Part shown: in pieces, positions 16,637 to 25,161 of the stretch
Layout: every line of letters begins with the position of its first letter
Position numbering within the stretch: position 1 is the stretch's first letter
Assembly: GCF_900156425.1 (NCBI RefSeq)
Contig: NZ_FTNO01000003.1
Location: 310,001 to 374,000 of the forward strand
Source of the DNA: Haladaptatus litoreus
Lineage (GTDB): Archaea; Halobacteriota; Halobacteria; Halobacteriales; Haladaptataceae
DNA: 64,000 nt
Direction: 5' to 3'
Translations under genes and position numbers: made by a program
Notes under the pieces: generated by a model
Database searches by the model: none
What the model was told of the DNA's origin: nothing
Seen by the model: the letters and a program-made list of their open reading frames with translations, nothing else

Positions 16637-18889
16637 CTATCGCCCCAACAGTCGCTCTCGAAGCGACCGCGAATGGGGGCGCTCAGCGAGTAAGACGGCC
16701 GTTTCCATCCCGTCGAGCACCGAGAGTGTCAACGTACCCCCGATAACTCGTGAGAGAAGGCCTCGTTCCGTCGCACCCACAACGACGAGTGATCGATCGG
16801 CTGCTGCATTTCCGATCGCGGTCTCCACATCACCAGTTTCGACCAGCAATTCGGCATCCAGGAGGTCATGTTCGGCGACCCATTCTTCGAGGAACTCCCG
16901 ACCGACGGTTTCGTCGTCCGCGACGTGCAGGACCGATACCTGTGCGTCGGCCGTCTCCTGCAGTGCTCGTGCGACTTCGGCGGAAAGGTCCGAGGAGTCC
17001 CCTCCAGCGGTGGGCAGCAGAACCCGACTCGGGTCGAACTCCTGTGCGTTGAGTACGAGCACGTCACAGGGTAGATTGTTGCGGAGCTCATCAAGCGTCC
17101 CTTCGGCACGGCTTCCAGCCAACTGTGTCCCTTGATGGCCCATAATAAGTCTGTCTACGTCGTGGGTCTCCGCTGCGTCGAATACCTCGTCAAGGCCTTC
17201 GTGTGAGAGAATTGTTCGTGTCTCGATTGGCACGCCGAGTTCTTCGGCATCAGCTCGGGCGTCTCGCAGCAACTTCTCGGAGACTTCCGAGAGCTCGTTA
17301 CGCCGGTTGGCGGCAGCCGCAAGAGAAGTCTGGTCTGGCACTTGGATGACGTGCGTCGCGAGGAGTCTCCCGCCGTCGTGCTTTGCAAGGGCTGCTGCCA
17401 GTCCGACCAGCGAGCGTTCCGTCCGGGGGTTTGATAGCGCGACCATCGTCGTCGGCCCATCTGCCTCCGGTGCCGCCCCGTCCGGTGCCACGGTCTCCGC
17501 TGCGCCGACGACCGAATCCGGTAGCTCCTCTTCGCGATTCAAGATGTGCCGGCTGAGGTGCCCTTGTCCGTCGGCCTGCTTCCGAGCATACGCGAAATAC
17601 CAGATGACACTTCCGACGACGAAGACTCCAGACAGGAGAAGTTCCTGCTGGCCCACGAACGCCAGCAATCCAACAGAGAGAATCATCCCGACGATGGGCG
17701 TTATCGGATACAGCGGAACGGTGAACTCGGGGTCGTATTCGGGATCGGTTTCCCGGAACACAATGAGTGCGGCGTTCATGAGCGCATAGACGACGAGGTG
17801 GAGGACGCTCGCAGCCTTGGCCAGCACCTCAATTTCTTGGCCCAGTAGCGCGATGAAAACGATGATCATCGCGCCGGTGACCAGTATCGACCGGTAGGGA
17901 GTCGCGTACGATGGGTGGATTTCGTTAAGCCAGTTTGTGACGATTCGGTCACGGCCCATCGCGAAGTTGATTCTCGCCGAAGCGAGGATGGACGCGTTCG
18001 CGCTCGAAGCTGTCGCCAACAGCGCACCGAGTGTCACTATCGTGACGGCGATAACTGCATATCCGCCGGGGAAGGCGACCCGTGCCGCTTGTGTAAGCGG
18101 GGCCGACTGGCTCAGTTCCGGCCAGGGAACGACTCCGAGCATGATGCTCACGAGAATTGCGTAAATCACCGTGACGATGGCGACGCTTCCGATGACGGCC
18201 AGCGGGAGGTTTCGCCCCGGATTTTTGAGTTCCTCGGCGACGGTCGCGATTTTCGCGTAGCCAAGAAACGAGACAAATATCAGCGCCGTGCCGGGCAAGA
18301 TTGCACCATAGCCAAGCGGTGCCAGTCCCCCCTCGCTCAGTAACGTGCTTGTATCGAACGACAGCCACCCCTGGATTGCGAAGATACCGAGAATGGATAG
18401 CAGGATCAGTACGATGACTGTCTGGACGCCACCGGTTTCCTTGGCTCCGATGTAGTTGACCCCGACAAAGACAGCGCCGGCGATGAGCGCCCCAATCTGG
18501 ATATCCGAGAGAAACAGGACACCGGGGATGGGGAGCAACGTAGTGAGATACTGTCCAAAGCCGATACTATAGAAGGCTGACGCGAATGCGAGTCCAATCC
18601 AGTCGCCGAGCCCTGCGATGGATCCGAATAGCGGGCCCAACGCGCGATTGACGTAATAGTATCCGCCACCGGCTTTGGGCATCGCCGTTCCCAGCTCGGA
18701 GACGGACAGGGCGTTCACCATCGCTATCACCCCGCCAATCACGAAGGAGACGACGACGATAGGACCGGCAGTGCTCGCTGCGACACCTGGCAGGACGAAA
18801 ATGCCTGCCCCGATCATCGTTCCGATGCCGATGGTCAGTGCCGAGAGTAACCCGAGGTCCTTCGCGAGTTCCTCGTCGCCGCTACTCAT
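16637..18889 (-). CDS. APC-family amino acid permease fused to two UspA domains (second copy)
   Basis: 750 aa. It begins with a short N-terminus and the APC helix-1 motif TIGIGTMIGAGIFVLPGVAA, then SELGTAMPKAGGGYYYVNRA. About 12 membrane segments extend to residue 430, and two UspA domains follow (TTMVALSNPRTERSLVGLAA; SRVLLPTAGGDSSDLSAEVA). The last has VVVGATERGLLSRVIGG, close to the GXXG(S/T) nucleotide loop. Its start overlaps the stop of the upstream UspA gene by 4 nt. It ends the operon that starts with the Lrp/TrkA-C regulator at 20247, so amino-acid transport is probably under that regulator. Confidence 0.88.
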   Translation of the reverse strand: MSSGDEELAKDLGLLSALTIGIGTMIGAGIFVLPGVAASTAGPIVVVSFVIGGVIAMVNALSVSELGTAMPKAGGGYYYVNRALGPLFGSIAGLGDWIGLAFASAFYSIGFGQYLTTLLPIPGVLFLSDIQIGALIAGAVFVGVNYIGAKETGGVQTVIVLILLSILGIFAIQGWLSFDTSTLLSEGGLAPLGYGAILPGTALIFVSFLGYAKIATVAEELKNPGRNLPLAVIGSVAIVTVIYAILVSIMLGVVPWPELSQSAPLTQAARVAFPGGYAVIAVTIVTLGALLATASSANASILASARINFAMGRDRIVTNWLNEIHPSYATPYRSILVTGAMIIVFIALLGQEIEVLAKAASVLHLVVYALMNAALIVFRETDPEYDPEFTVPLYPITPIVGMILSVGLLAFVGQQELLLSGVFVVGSVIWYFAYARKQADGQGHLSRHILNREEELPDSVVGAAETVAPDGAAPEADGPTTMVALSNPRTERSLVGLAAALAKHDGGRLLATHVIQVPDQTSLAAAANRRNELSEVSEKLLRDARADAEELGVPIETRTILSHEGLDEVFDAAETHDVDRLIMGHQGTQLAGSRAEGTLDELRNNLPCDVLVLNAQEFDPSRVLLPTAGGDSSDLSAEVARALQETADAQVSVLHVADDETVGREFLEEWVAEHDLLDAELLVETGDVETAIGNAAADRSLVVVGATERGLLSRVIGGTLTLSVLDGMETAVLLAERPHSRSLRERLLGR

Positions 18890-19302
18890 GTGTTAGTTCC
18901 CTCTGGTATCGAAATGACCGGCCGGTCCGCTTCTGAAATCAGCTGGAGTGACCGATCGCCGGAGAGCCACTGGATGAGTTGGGAGCCGCCACGCGGTCGA
19001 AAGGCGATAGCACTCGTATCGACCGCGTCAGCGACTTCGAGATTGCCCTTCACAATATCTCGGCGGTAGGCTGTCTCAGTCTCGGCATCCGGGAACGTTT
19101 CGCGGAAGGCTTCGAAGGCTGCGGCTGCGACCTGTTCGGATTGCTCGACCGGCGTCTTATCTGGTACTCCCTCACCTTTTTCGACGACGTGAAAGACGGT
19201 AATTCGCCCGAACTCGTAGGGTTCGAGGAGCGTTGCCGTCGCCTCTGCATCCTCTTCGTTGGCGACCGGGACGATGATGTGCTGGGTGAATTTCGTGGTC
19301 AT
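18886..19302 (-). CDS. Universal stress protein, UspA family
   Basis: 138 aa, single UspA domain, paralogous to 9640-10059 (shared EKGEGVPDK, AIAFRPRGGSQLIQWLSGD, VISIPE end). It overlaps the following permease gene by 4 nt and lies 7 nt after a zinc-ribbon gene, so it belongs to the operon Lrp/TrkA-C, zinc ribbon, UspA, APC-UspA. It probably partners the permease's own UspA domains. Confidence 0.85.
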   Translation of the reverse strand: MTTKFTQHIIVPVANEEDAEATATLLEPYEFGRITVFHVVEKGEGVPDKTPVEQSEQVAAAAFEAFRETFPDAETETAYRRDIVKGNLEVADAVDTSAIAFRPRGGSQLIQWLSGDRSLQLISEADRPVISIPEGTNT

Positions 19303-19309
19303 AGTTGTT

Positions 19310-19459
19310 TCAGTCCAAATCGTAGCGAGCGATGTCTTCTGCTCCGCAATGCGGGCAGGTGTCTCGCTGTTCTTCCAGTGTTATGCCACAGTTCCGGCAC
19401 TCGTACAGTGTCGACTCGGCGGCCAGCCAGTGGCGGAGTCGCTGAACGAGTGAGAGCAT
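19310..19459 (-). CDS. Small zinc-ribbon protein, 49 aa
   Basis: Translated from ATG 19459: MLSLVQRLRHWLAAE, then a rubredoxin-like ribbon CRNCGITLEEQ, TCPHCGAEDIARYDLD. The two CxxC pairs are 11 residues apart. It sits between the Lrp/TrkA-C gene (11 nt upstream) and uspA (7 nt downstream), all on the minus strand, so it is almost certainly part of that operon. It is too short for the usual gene-length cut-off. It corresponds in context to the larger zinc-ribbon protein at 9181-9636. Confidence 0.75.
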   Translation of the reverse strand: MLSLVQRLRHWLAAESTLYECRNCGITLEEQRDTCPHCGAEDIARYDLD

Positions 19460-19470
19460 CTGTGTTCACC

Positions 19471-20247
19471 TTACGTAGTTGTCTCTGTCTTGGGCGATGT
19501 CTGGAACGGTGCAAACGCCAGTGCATCCGTGCGATGCCGGGAGAGCAGCGTCACGATGTCATCGGGCTGGATTACGGTGTCTCCGTGTGGCATAATCTCC
19601 TCGTTATCCCGCTCAATGGAGATGATGAGCGTCTCTTCGTCGAGCACTTCTGTCTGGTTGGCTTCTTCCAGCGACATGCCTGCCACTGGCGCATTGTCGG
19701 CGATGCTCACGGTGAGGATTTTGGCGTTACCTGTGAGGTTGATAAAGTCGTTTAACGCCGGTGTTCGTTGCCGCTCGTTCGGATTGAACGGCTCGTAAGG
19801 GTCGAACAACTCCTCTTCTAGTAGGTCCTCGTCTTCGATTTCGATACCGAGTTTGGAGAGATTCCGAGAAATCCGTTGCAGATCTTTCGTGCTCTCACCG
19901 ACCGCGAGGATATGGAGATTTCGACGACCAGTCATCAGCGATCGAACGTTGATCACGCCTTGGATTGCCCGCGCCTCGTGAGCGAGTGCCTCCCGTTCTG
20001 GGACAGGGACATTGCATAGGTATAGATTCCGCAGTTTGCCCCCGGCCGTCTCAAAGTCGATATGTGCCCGATAGCCCGTGATGATGCCGAGGTCTTCGAG
20101 CTTCTCGATTCGGTTTCGCACCGTAGCTCCCGAGACGTTCGTATTCTCGGCAATTGAGGTAGCTGTGGCTCGTCCTTCTTGCATGAGATTGTAGATGATG
20201 CATCGGTCGAGGTCATCGAGTCGGTACCCCGCTTCACCTACTGTCAT
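19471..20247 (-). CDS. Lrp/AsnC-type regulator with TrkA-C domain (second copy)
   Basis: 258 aa with the same architecture as 8015-8758. An Lrp winged helix comes first (LDRCIIYNLMQEGRATATS, VSGATVRNRIEKLEDLG), then a RAM-like middle (GVINVRSLMTGRRNLHILAV) and a TrkA-C domain (APVAGMSLEEANQTE, MPHGDTVIQPDDIVTLLSRH). It is the first gene of the four-gene minus-strand operon ending with the APC-UspA permease. A plausible role is ligand-dependent (nucleotide or K+-linked) control of that operon. Confidence 0.85.
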   Translation of the reverse strand: MTVGEAGYRLDDLDRCIIYNLMQEGRATATSIAENTNVSGATVRNRIEKLEDLGIITGYRAHIDFETAGGKLRNLYLCNVPVPEREALAHEARAIQGVINVRSLMTGRRNLHILAVGESTKDLQRISRNLSKLGIEIEDEDLLEEELFDPYEPFNPNERQRTPALNDFINLTGNAKILTVSIADNAPVAGMSLEEANQTEVLDEETLIISIERDNEEIMPHGDTVIQPDDIVTLLSRHRTDALAFAPFQTSPKTETTT

Positions 20248-20343
20248 CTAACTCACATCCAACATATTTTGAAAATCGAAATAATATCTCTCTATTTTTG
20301 CGTTGGCGACTCATACTGCCACGCTAGATTTGGAGACACAAAT

Positions 20344-20760
20344 AGATGGGGGATTAAGAGCGGGTTCAGGAGCATAAAGTGGTTCCTGGCTGCGACGACT
20401 TTGAGGGACTTTGTGCTGCGATTCTTTATTTCACGTTCGCCTGTCTGCTTTACTCCATTTAGCGTGCAGTCGATTTACTCGTCCAGGTTGAGTTGACTAG
20501 TGAGTACAAGCGGTCACCGACTGTGACGGCAAACCGGTTCTGACCCTGTTGAAGCAAACAGGAATCGGCTGAAGCCGTCGAATAGCACAGTGAACGCCCG
20601 TGGATGAGCAACAGCGTTGGCTCAAACAGCCCGCAAATTCTGGAAAAGCTAAATTACTAACTAGAATTGGTCATAGAATCCGGTTTGAAATGGTTGCAGA
20701 TCGATGCATCAGTCGAAATCATGCATTTTGGTCCCTCTATACTGGGTGTAGTCTCATCTT
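20344..20760 (+). mobile_element. IS remnant: transposase C-terminus plus one terminal end
   Basis: A plus-strand frame reads RWGIKSGFRSIKWFLAATT, LRDFVLRFF, then drifts out of frame but keeps similarity to TANTVLTLQKRTGIG-type ends (stop at 20570-20572). It is the same transposase C-terminus as at 54620-55165. About 190 bp after the stop is the end motif (reverse strand GATGAGACTACAC, then GTATAGAGG, AATGCATGATTT) shared with 54431, 56405 and 59905. It is a decayed partial copy. DDE-type transposase of an ISH family; exact name not assigned. Confidence 0.65.
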
Positions 20761-20848
20761 CACCCTGTTTGTGTTTGATGTAGCGGTATATGATTTATAA
20801 ATATGTGCTTGGCTGTTATCGGACGATTGGGGCATTGTATCGGCGGAT

Positions 20849-20940
20849 TACACTGGAAGTAGTGGTGTGTGGTGTACTTCCTAATAAGATTGTAAGCGGA
20901 AGTGGAATCCCCCCGGGACCCTCAGATCAATCTATGCACA
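20849..20940 (+). repeat. Dispersed GAAGTGG-box repeat (copy 1)
   Basis: TACACTGGAAGTAGTGGTGT (20849-20868) and TAAGCGGAAGTGGAAT (20893-20908) both recur on the minus strand at 54325-54344 and 54285-54300. The following GGGACC and ATCAATCTATGC match 53107-53130 on the minus strand. The rest of 20761-21157 holds no gene I can support. Confidence 0.5.
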
Positions 20941-21157
20941 GTTCATGGTACGTAATCGGTCGAACAACTAGGAGCCAAACCTATAGGCCTCGTCGTCGTG
21001 TACCGTGACGGGGGAGAAATAGATGCCATCTCTTAAAGCGGGGGACGGTTCTCGGTATACGACGCAGTCAAATCGAGCAGTGAGGGGTAAATGACTTCCC
21101 TGAAGCGTTTTCAGACGATAACAATCGTCACTCCATGTGTACCGGTAGTCAGGACGA

Positions 21158-22765
21158 ATGTCTGAACTGGCCAACCCAATCCTGGCAGTGGTTCTAACGG
21201 TCATTCTCGTATCACCGGTGTCCGCGTCCCTCATGGCAGCCCCTAGTCCGACTGATTCCATCGTCGCACAGGAGATGGCGCCAACCATGGCAGCGAATGG
21301 TGGACTGACCGCAGCCGAACAAGGCGGACGGTTCCGGCTGGTTTCGACCACGTCGAACGTACCAGTCGACGGAACAGGTACGCTCGCACTGACGTTCGTC
21401 AACATCGGCGATGCCGTCACGAATGCAAGTATCCTCGCCACTTCTCCAAACGAGAGCGTTCGATTCGGCCCGGATCAGAACGCTACCGAGTTCATTGGCC
21501 CGTGGGCGAGCGGCGAGCGGCGGTCGATGACGTTCGACATCCTTGCCGAGGAGTTCGCGGAGACACGAAGTTACCCATTCCAAGCGGTCATCGCCTATAC
21601 CGCAGCGAACGGCTCTCGTGTACGCACAGCCCCATTCACTTTCACCGTTCAGCCGTCCGAGCAAATCCGTCTCGAGCGGTTCGAAGTCTCATCGATTCGC
21701 TCGAACGTCCAGGTCGGAGACTCCGGCACGATCGCGGTCACAATCGAGAACACGGGGCCGGACGTTGAGGACGCAATCGTCACCCTACAATCGCGGAGCC
21801 GGAACATTCGACTTGGACGGACACAAAACGCCACCCAGTTCGTCGGCGAATGGGCTTCGAACGAGGATATCACGTTCGAGTTTGAAGCCACGGCGACCAA
21901 CAACACTGTCGTCGCTAGTTACCCCTTCTCGGTCGCCGTGTCCTATCAGGCGAACGGAACGCGTACTCGGACGACAACCGAACTTTTCGGAGTAATCCCG
22001 AACGCTGAGCAGTCGTTCGCGCTCCAGAACGTGACGAGCACACTTCGCGTCGGCGACGAAGGACGAGTGACCGGTGCGGTCGTCAACACCGGGCCGAGGA
22101 CGGTGCAAGACGGGGTGCTCATCCTCGAGACAAACACGACTACTCTCCGACCCGAGGAAAGGAGCTACCCACTCGGAACGATTCCAGCCGGCGAACGACG
22201 ACCGTTCCGATTCGACATCAACGCGATCAATGCCACAAATGCGGGGCCACGTGAGCTCACGTTCCGCGTCGTGTACCGCAATAGGGAGGGGGAATGGACG
22301 GCAAGCGATCCACTTCAGGCACCAATCCGGGTCGGAAATAAGCGCGAACCGTTCGTCGTCGACCCAGTGGCAGCGTCGTTCGGCGGTGACGAGAGTGGGG
22401 TGTTACGCGTCCAGGTCAGCAACAATGCTGGGAAGCCCCTGACGAACGTGACGGTGCGACTGCAGGTTGACGAACCACTGACCAGTGACGATCCGAACGC
22501 GTACGTCGGTGTACTCTCCCCCAACGAGTCCAGAACCGCCGCGTTCCAGTTGACGGTGGAGGATGAAGCCATCCCAGGGCGACATCCAGCAACCGTGACG
22601 ATCACCTACGAGACACCCAATGGGGAGCGCCGCGTCGCTGGCCCCTATCAGGTTCCCGTGCAGGTAGAACGAGAACGCGGGCCAGGATTTCCAGTCGTTG
22701 CGACGGTCGCTGTCATCGCCGCGGTGCTCGTGGCCGTCGGGTGGTGGTTGCGACGAGGAACGTAG
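21158..22765 (+). CDS. Secreted, membrane-anchored protein with tandem Ig-like (CARDB/NPCBM-type) repeats
   Basis: 535 aa. It has an N-terminal signal-like hydrophobic segment (ILAVVLTVILVSPVSASLMA) and at least four beta-sandwich repeats of about 100 residues, each with a V-x-V-G/D-x-x-G-T/R-x-x-V-T-I/F-x-N pattern (VQVGDSGTIAVTIENTGPD, LRVGDEGRVTGAVVNTGPR). The C-terminal membrane anchor is VATVAVIAAVLVAVGWWLRR. This is the COG1361-like S-layer-type exoprotein layout often paired with an ABC exporter, and such an exporter is encoded convergently right after it. It may serve as surface adhesin or stalk. N-glycosylation sequons (NxS/T) are frequent. Confidence 0.75.
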   Translation: MSELANPILAVVLTVILVSPVSASLMAAPSPTDSIVAQEMAPTMAANGGLTAAEQGGRFRLVSTTSNVPVDGTGTLALTFVNIGDAVTNASILATSPNESVRFGPDQNATEFIGPWASGERRSMTFDILAEEFAETRSYPFQAVIAYTAANGSRVRTAPFTFTVQPSEQIRLERFEVSSIRSNVQVGDSGTIAVTIENTGPDVEDAIVTLQSRSRNIRLGRTQNATQFVGEWASNEDITFEFEATATNNTVVASYPFSVAVSYQANGTRTRTTTELFGVIPNAEQSFALQNVTSTLRVGDEGRVTGAVVNTGPRTVQDGVLILETNTTTLRPEERSYPLGTIPAGERRPFRFDINAINATNAGPRELTFRVVYRNREGEWTASDPLQAPIRVGNKREPFVVDPVAASFGGDESGVLRVQVSNNAGKPLTNVTVRLQVDEPLTSDDPNAYVGVLSPNESRTAAFQLTVEDEAIPGRHPATVTITYETPNGERRVAGPYQVPVQVERERGPGFPVVATVAVIAAVLVAVGWWLRRGT

Positions 22766-23560
22766 TCAGACGTCCTTGCGTTCGAACAACTCCGCACTGA
22801 CGATGAGCAGGAGAACGGCGGAGACGATGAGGAGGGCCAGGTCGCTCCACGCAACCGTTCCTTCCGTCAGTATCTCACCGACATCGTAGTAGCGAGTGAA
22901 GGCGAAGTCACCGACCCACTCGTAGTCGGTATCGAAAGTAAAGGAGTCGATAATAAACATACCGAAGACACTCCCGATAGCAACCATCTGCGCACGCCGT
23001 GCCGTATCGAAGACGACCGACGCGACCATCCCCAGGGCCGCGCAGGCGAGGAGATACCCGATGGAGTAAGCGTGGAGCGCGAAGAGATCCATCGGGTCGA
23101 TGACTTCGTCGATGTAACGGACGCCACCGTAGACGGCGAGATAGCTGAGTGCGTTGACGGCGATCATACTCGGGACGAGAGCGAAGAACTTTCCGACGAC
23201 GAGTTGTGACCGGCTGACCGAGTGGGCGAGTACCAGTTCTAGCGTTCTGTTCTCCACCTCACTCGCGACGCTTGATGCCGCCGCGTACGCGTAGTAGACG
23301 CCGAGCACGAGCAGCCACGCCAGTTGGTAGAACTGCGAGGCCAGATAGCCCTCGATAGTGGTAATAGTCGTGACATTGCCGATGAAGGCACGTCGGGTCT
23401 CTTCAGGCAGGCTCTCGATATAGGCGTCCAGGTCGATACCGGCACTCTCTATCGAGGGAAACAGGCCGACGGTGAGCGCGATGAGCATGACCAGTGCCAC
23501 CGTCAATATCAGCGTCCCTCGGACGCGCTTGGTGGTTTCGAACTGTGTAATCTCAAACAC
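22766..23560 (-). CDS. ABC transporter permease (ABC-2 type)
   Basis: 264 aa. Six or so membrane segments begin GTLILTVALVMLIALTVGLF. A large outside loop (SAGIDLDAYIESLPEETRRA) precedes segment two, and NRTLELVLAHSVSRSQLVVGK is the typical coupling-helix region of ABC-2 permeases. Start is GTG 23560, which leaves one nucleotide after the ATPase stop codon; longer upstream readings overlap the ATPase gene. It partners the ATPase upstream. Substrate unknown, possibly a drug, lipid or surface-polymer component. Confidence 0.8.
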   Translation of the reverse strand: MFEITQFETTKRVRGTLILTVALVMLIALTVGLFPSIESAGIDLDAYIESLPEETRRAFIGNVTTITTIEGYLASQFYQLAWLLVLGVYYAYAAASSVASEVENRTLELVLAHSVSRSQLVVGKFFALVPSMIAVNALSYLAVYGGVRYIDEVIDPMDLFALHAYSIGYLLACAALGMVASVVFDTARRAQMVAIGSVFGMFIIDSFTFDTDYEWVGDFAFTRYYDVGEILTEGTVAWSDLALLIVSAVLLLIVSAELFERKDV

Positions 23561-23561
23561 G

Positions 23562-24539
23562 TTACGCTCGCTCTCCTTCCGTTTTCCAGTCCTCTTCTGG
23601 TGGCGGTTCGATACGTTGCATCTCGCGATCCACATCCTCGGCGTAGAATTCAATGAAGACATCCTCCAGCGACGTTTCCCGAATCTCCATGTCTCTAATC
23701 GTGTACTGGTCAAGAACGTCAACCATTCCTTCGAAGTCGTTGCCAGTCACGACTAACCGATAGTAGTCGTCTGAGTCGCGGCTCGCGCTTGCGACACCCT
23801 CGAAGATGAGGTCATCAGGTGCCGGGGATTCCGCCAAGTCGAGACGGATGATCTTCCCACTCTTCTCGACCAGGGTGTCGATCTGCTCCAACGCGACGCG
23901 TCGTCCGTCGCGGATGATACACACCCTATCACAGAGCTTTCGTACCTCGCTCAAGATATGGGTCGAGAAGAAGACGGTGACACCGCGCCGTTGTTCGGCT
24001 TCGAGGAACTCGTAGACCGCGTTCTGTGCCAGGGGATCTAGCCCGGCAGTCGGTTCGTCCATCACGACGAGGTTGGGATCGTGCATGAACGCCTGAATTA
24101 GCGCAAGCTTCTGTTTGTTCCCCCGTGAATAAGCCTTCACCTTCCGATTGCGAGGGATGGGAAATCGGTCGAGCAGTTCCTCGCGGCGCTCATCACCTGA
24201 CAGTGAACCGAAATAATCGAGCAATCGCTCACCGGTCGCATCCCCGTAGAGCCCAACATCGCCTGGGATGTACCCGACGTTCGTGCGGGCTGCGATGGCT
24301 GCATGACGGTCAGTTACATCGCTTCCCAGTATCCTCGCCGTACCACGCGTCGGCTTCAAGAGTCCGAGCAATACCCGAATGGCCGTCGACTTCCCTGCGC
24401 CGTTCGGCCCGAGAAACCCGAATATCTCCCCCGTCTTGACCGCGAACGTCAGATCTTCCACCCCTCGAACGTCGCCATAATACTTCGTCAGGTTCTCGAC
24501 GGCGATTGCGTTCTCGACGGCCATTGTATCCGTCGTCAC
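23562..24539 (-). CDS. ABC transporter ATP-binding protein
   Basis: 325 aa. Walker A is GPNGAGKST, the signature-like YSRGNKQKL stands where LSGGQ is usual, Walker B is LVVMDEPTAGLDPLA, and the switch His is in FFSTHILSE. A C-terminal extension of about 100 residues (domain DUF4162-like) follows, as in ABC-2 drug/polymer exporters of the CcmA class. ATG 24539 or 24524 may be the start. Operon order is ATPase then permease with a one-base gap. Confidence 0.88.
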   Translation of the reverse strand: MTTDTMAVENAIAVENLTKYYGDVRGVEDLTFAVKTGEIFGFLGPNGAGKSTAIRVLLGLLKPTRGTARILGSDVTDRHAAIAARTNVGYIPGDVGLYGDATGERLLDYFGSLSGDERREELLDRFPIPRNRKVKAYSRGNKQKLALIQAFMHDPNLVVMDEPTAGLDPLAQNAVYEFLEAEQRRGVTVFFSTHILSEVRKLCDRVCIIRDGRRVALEQIDTLVEKSGKIIRLDLAESPAPDDLIFEGVASASRDSDDYYRLVVTGNDFEGMVDVLDQYTIRDMEIRETSLEDVFIEFYAEDVDREMQRIEPPPEEDWKTEGERA

Positions 24540-24936
24540 ACGGAGAACGAGACGTCGTGAACAACCTTAACGGTTCCTCAGAATTCACACCGCTTATTGA
24601 ACGAACTGGTCGATAGCATCCGGATTGGAGGTGGTCTGGTCGGGAAGTGTGATACAGCGGTTAATACCGACAACGGGAAGTCAACCTATTGATTTACGTA
24701 ATAGATTTCATATAATATGGTGCGAATTAATATTACTCACTACAGTCACGACACCGGTCTTGCTTTTCCATATCTTGACAGCAATTCGAGGTTGATATGT
24801 CTCTATATATGAATAGTCTCGAATAATAGCATTCTACTAATAGCTACGATAGAAAGCAGCGGTATCTCCATTAGTTCCCATTTATCGATCTGGTTATCAA
24901 CTTCAATTTTACTATCCAGAAACAAGCCGACCAATA

Positions 24937-24966
24937 CCGCCTTAATCCATAAGCAGAAGTGGACTG
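24937..24966 (+). repeat. Dispersed GAAGTGG-box repeat (copy 3)
   Basis: Twenty-four bases ending CTTAATCCATAAGCAGAAGT are found again, 23 of 24 identical, on the minus strand at 53141-53164. CTTAATCCATAAG could act as a TATA-type promoter for the short ORF at 24995. Apart from this the 24540-24994 stretch is AT-rich and holds no gene I can support. Confidence 0.45.
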
Positions 24967-24994
24967 GGGACGGGGGTGTCCCACGAAACGATGC

Positions 24995-25147
24995 ATGAAC
25001 GTTACTCACCAACCCATTGAACAAGAACGCGACCCGGTCAACGGTCTTCTTCGTTTCCTACACTTGACTTTTCGCTATTTGAACCCCAAGTCAGGGCCCG
25101 AGTTCCTGCCTGCATCCGACGACGAATCAACTTCCTGGGAGTCGTAA
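24995..25147 (+). CDS. Possible 50-aa ORF downstream of the GAAGTGG repeat
   Basis: MNVTHQPIEQERDPVNG, LLRFLHLTFRYLNPKSG, PEFLPASDDESTSWES: acidic tail, one amphipathic helix, no known domain. It begins 29 nt after the repeat, which could supply a promoter. It could also be a gene fragment. Support is weak. Confidence 0.3.
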   Translation: MNVTHQPIEQERDPVNGLLRFLHLTFRYLNPKSGPEFLPASDDESTSWES

Positions 25148-25161
25148 CAGGATGATTGCTG

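Noticed and set aside
20600-20800. 66-aa plus-strand ORF
   Set aside because: It lies over the non-coding right end of an IS remnant and has no recognised domain.
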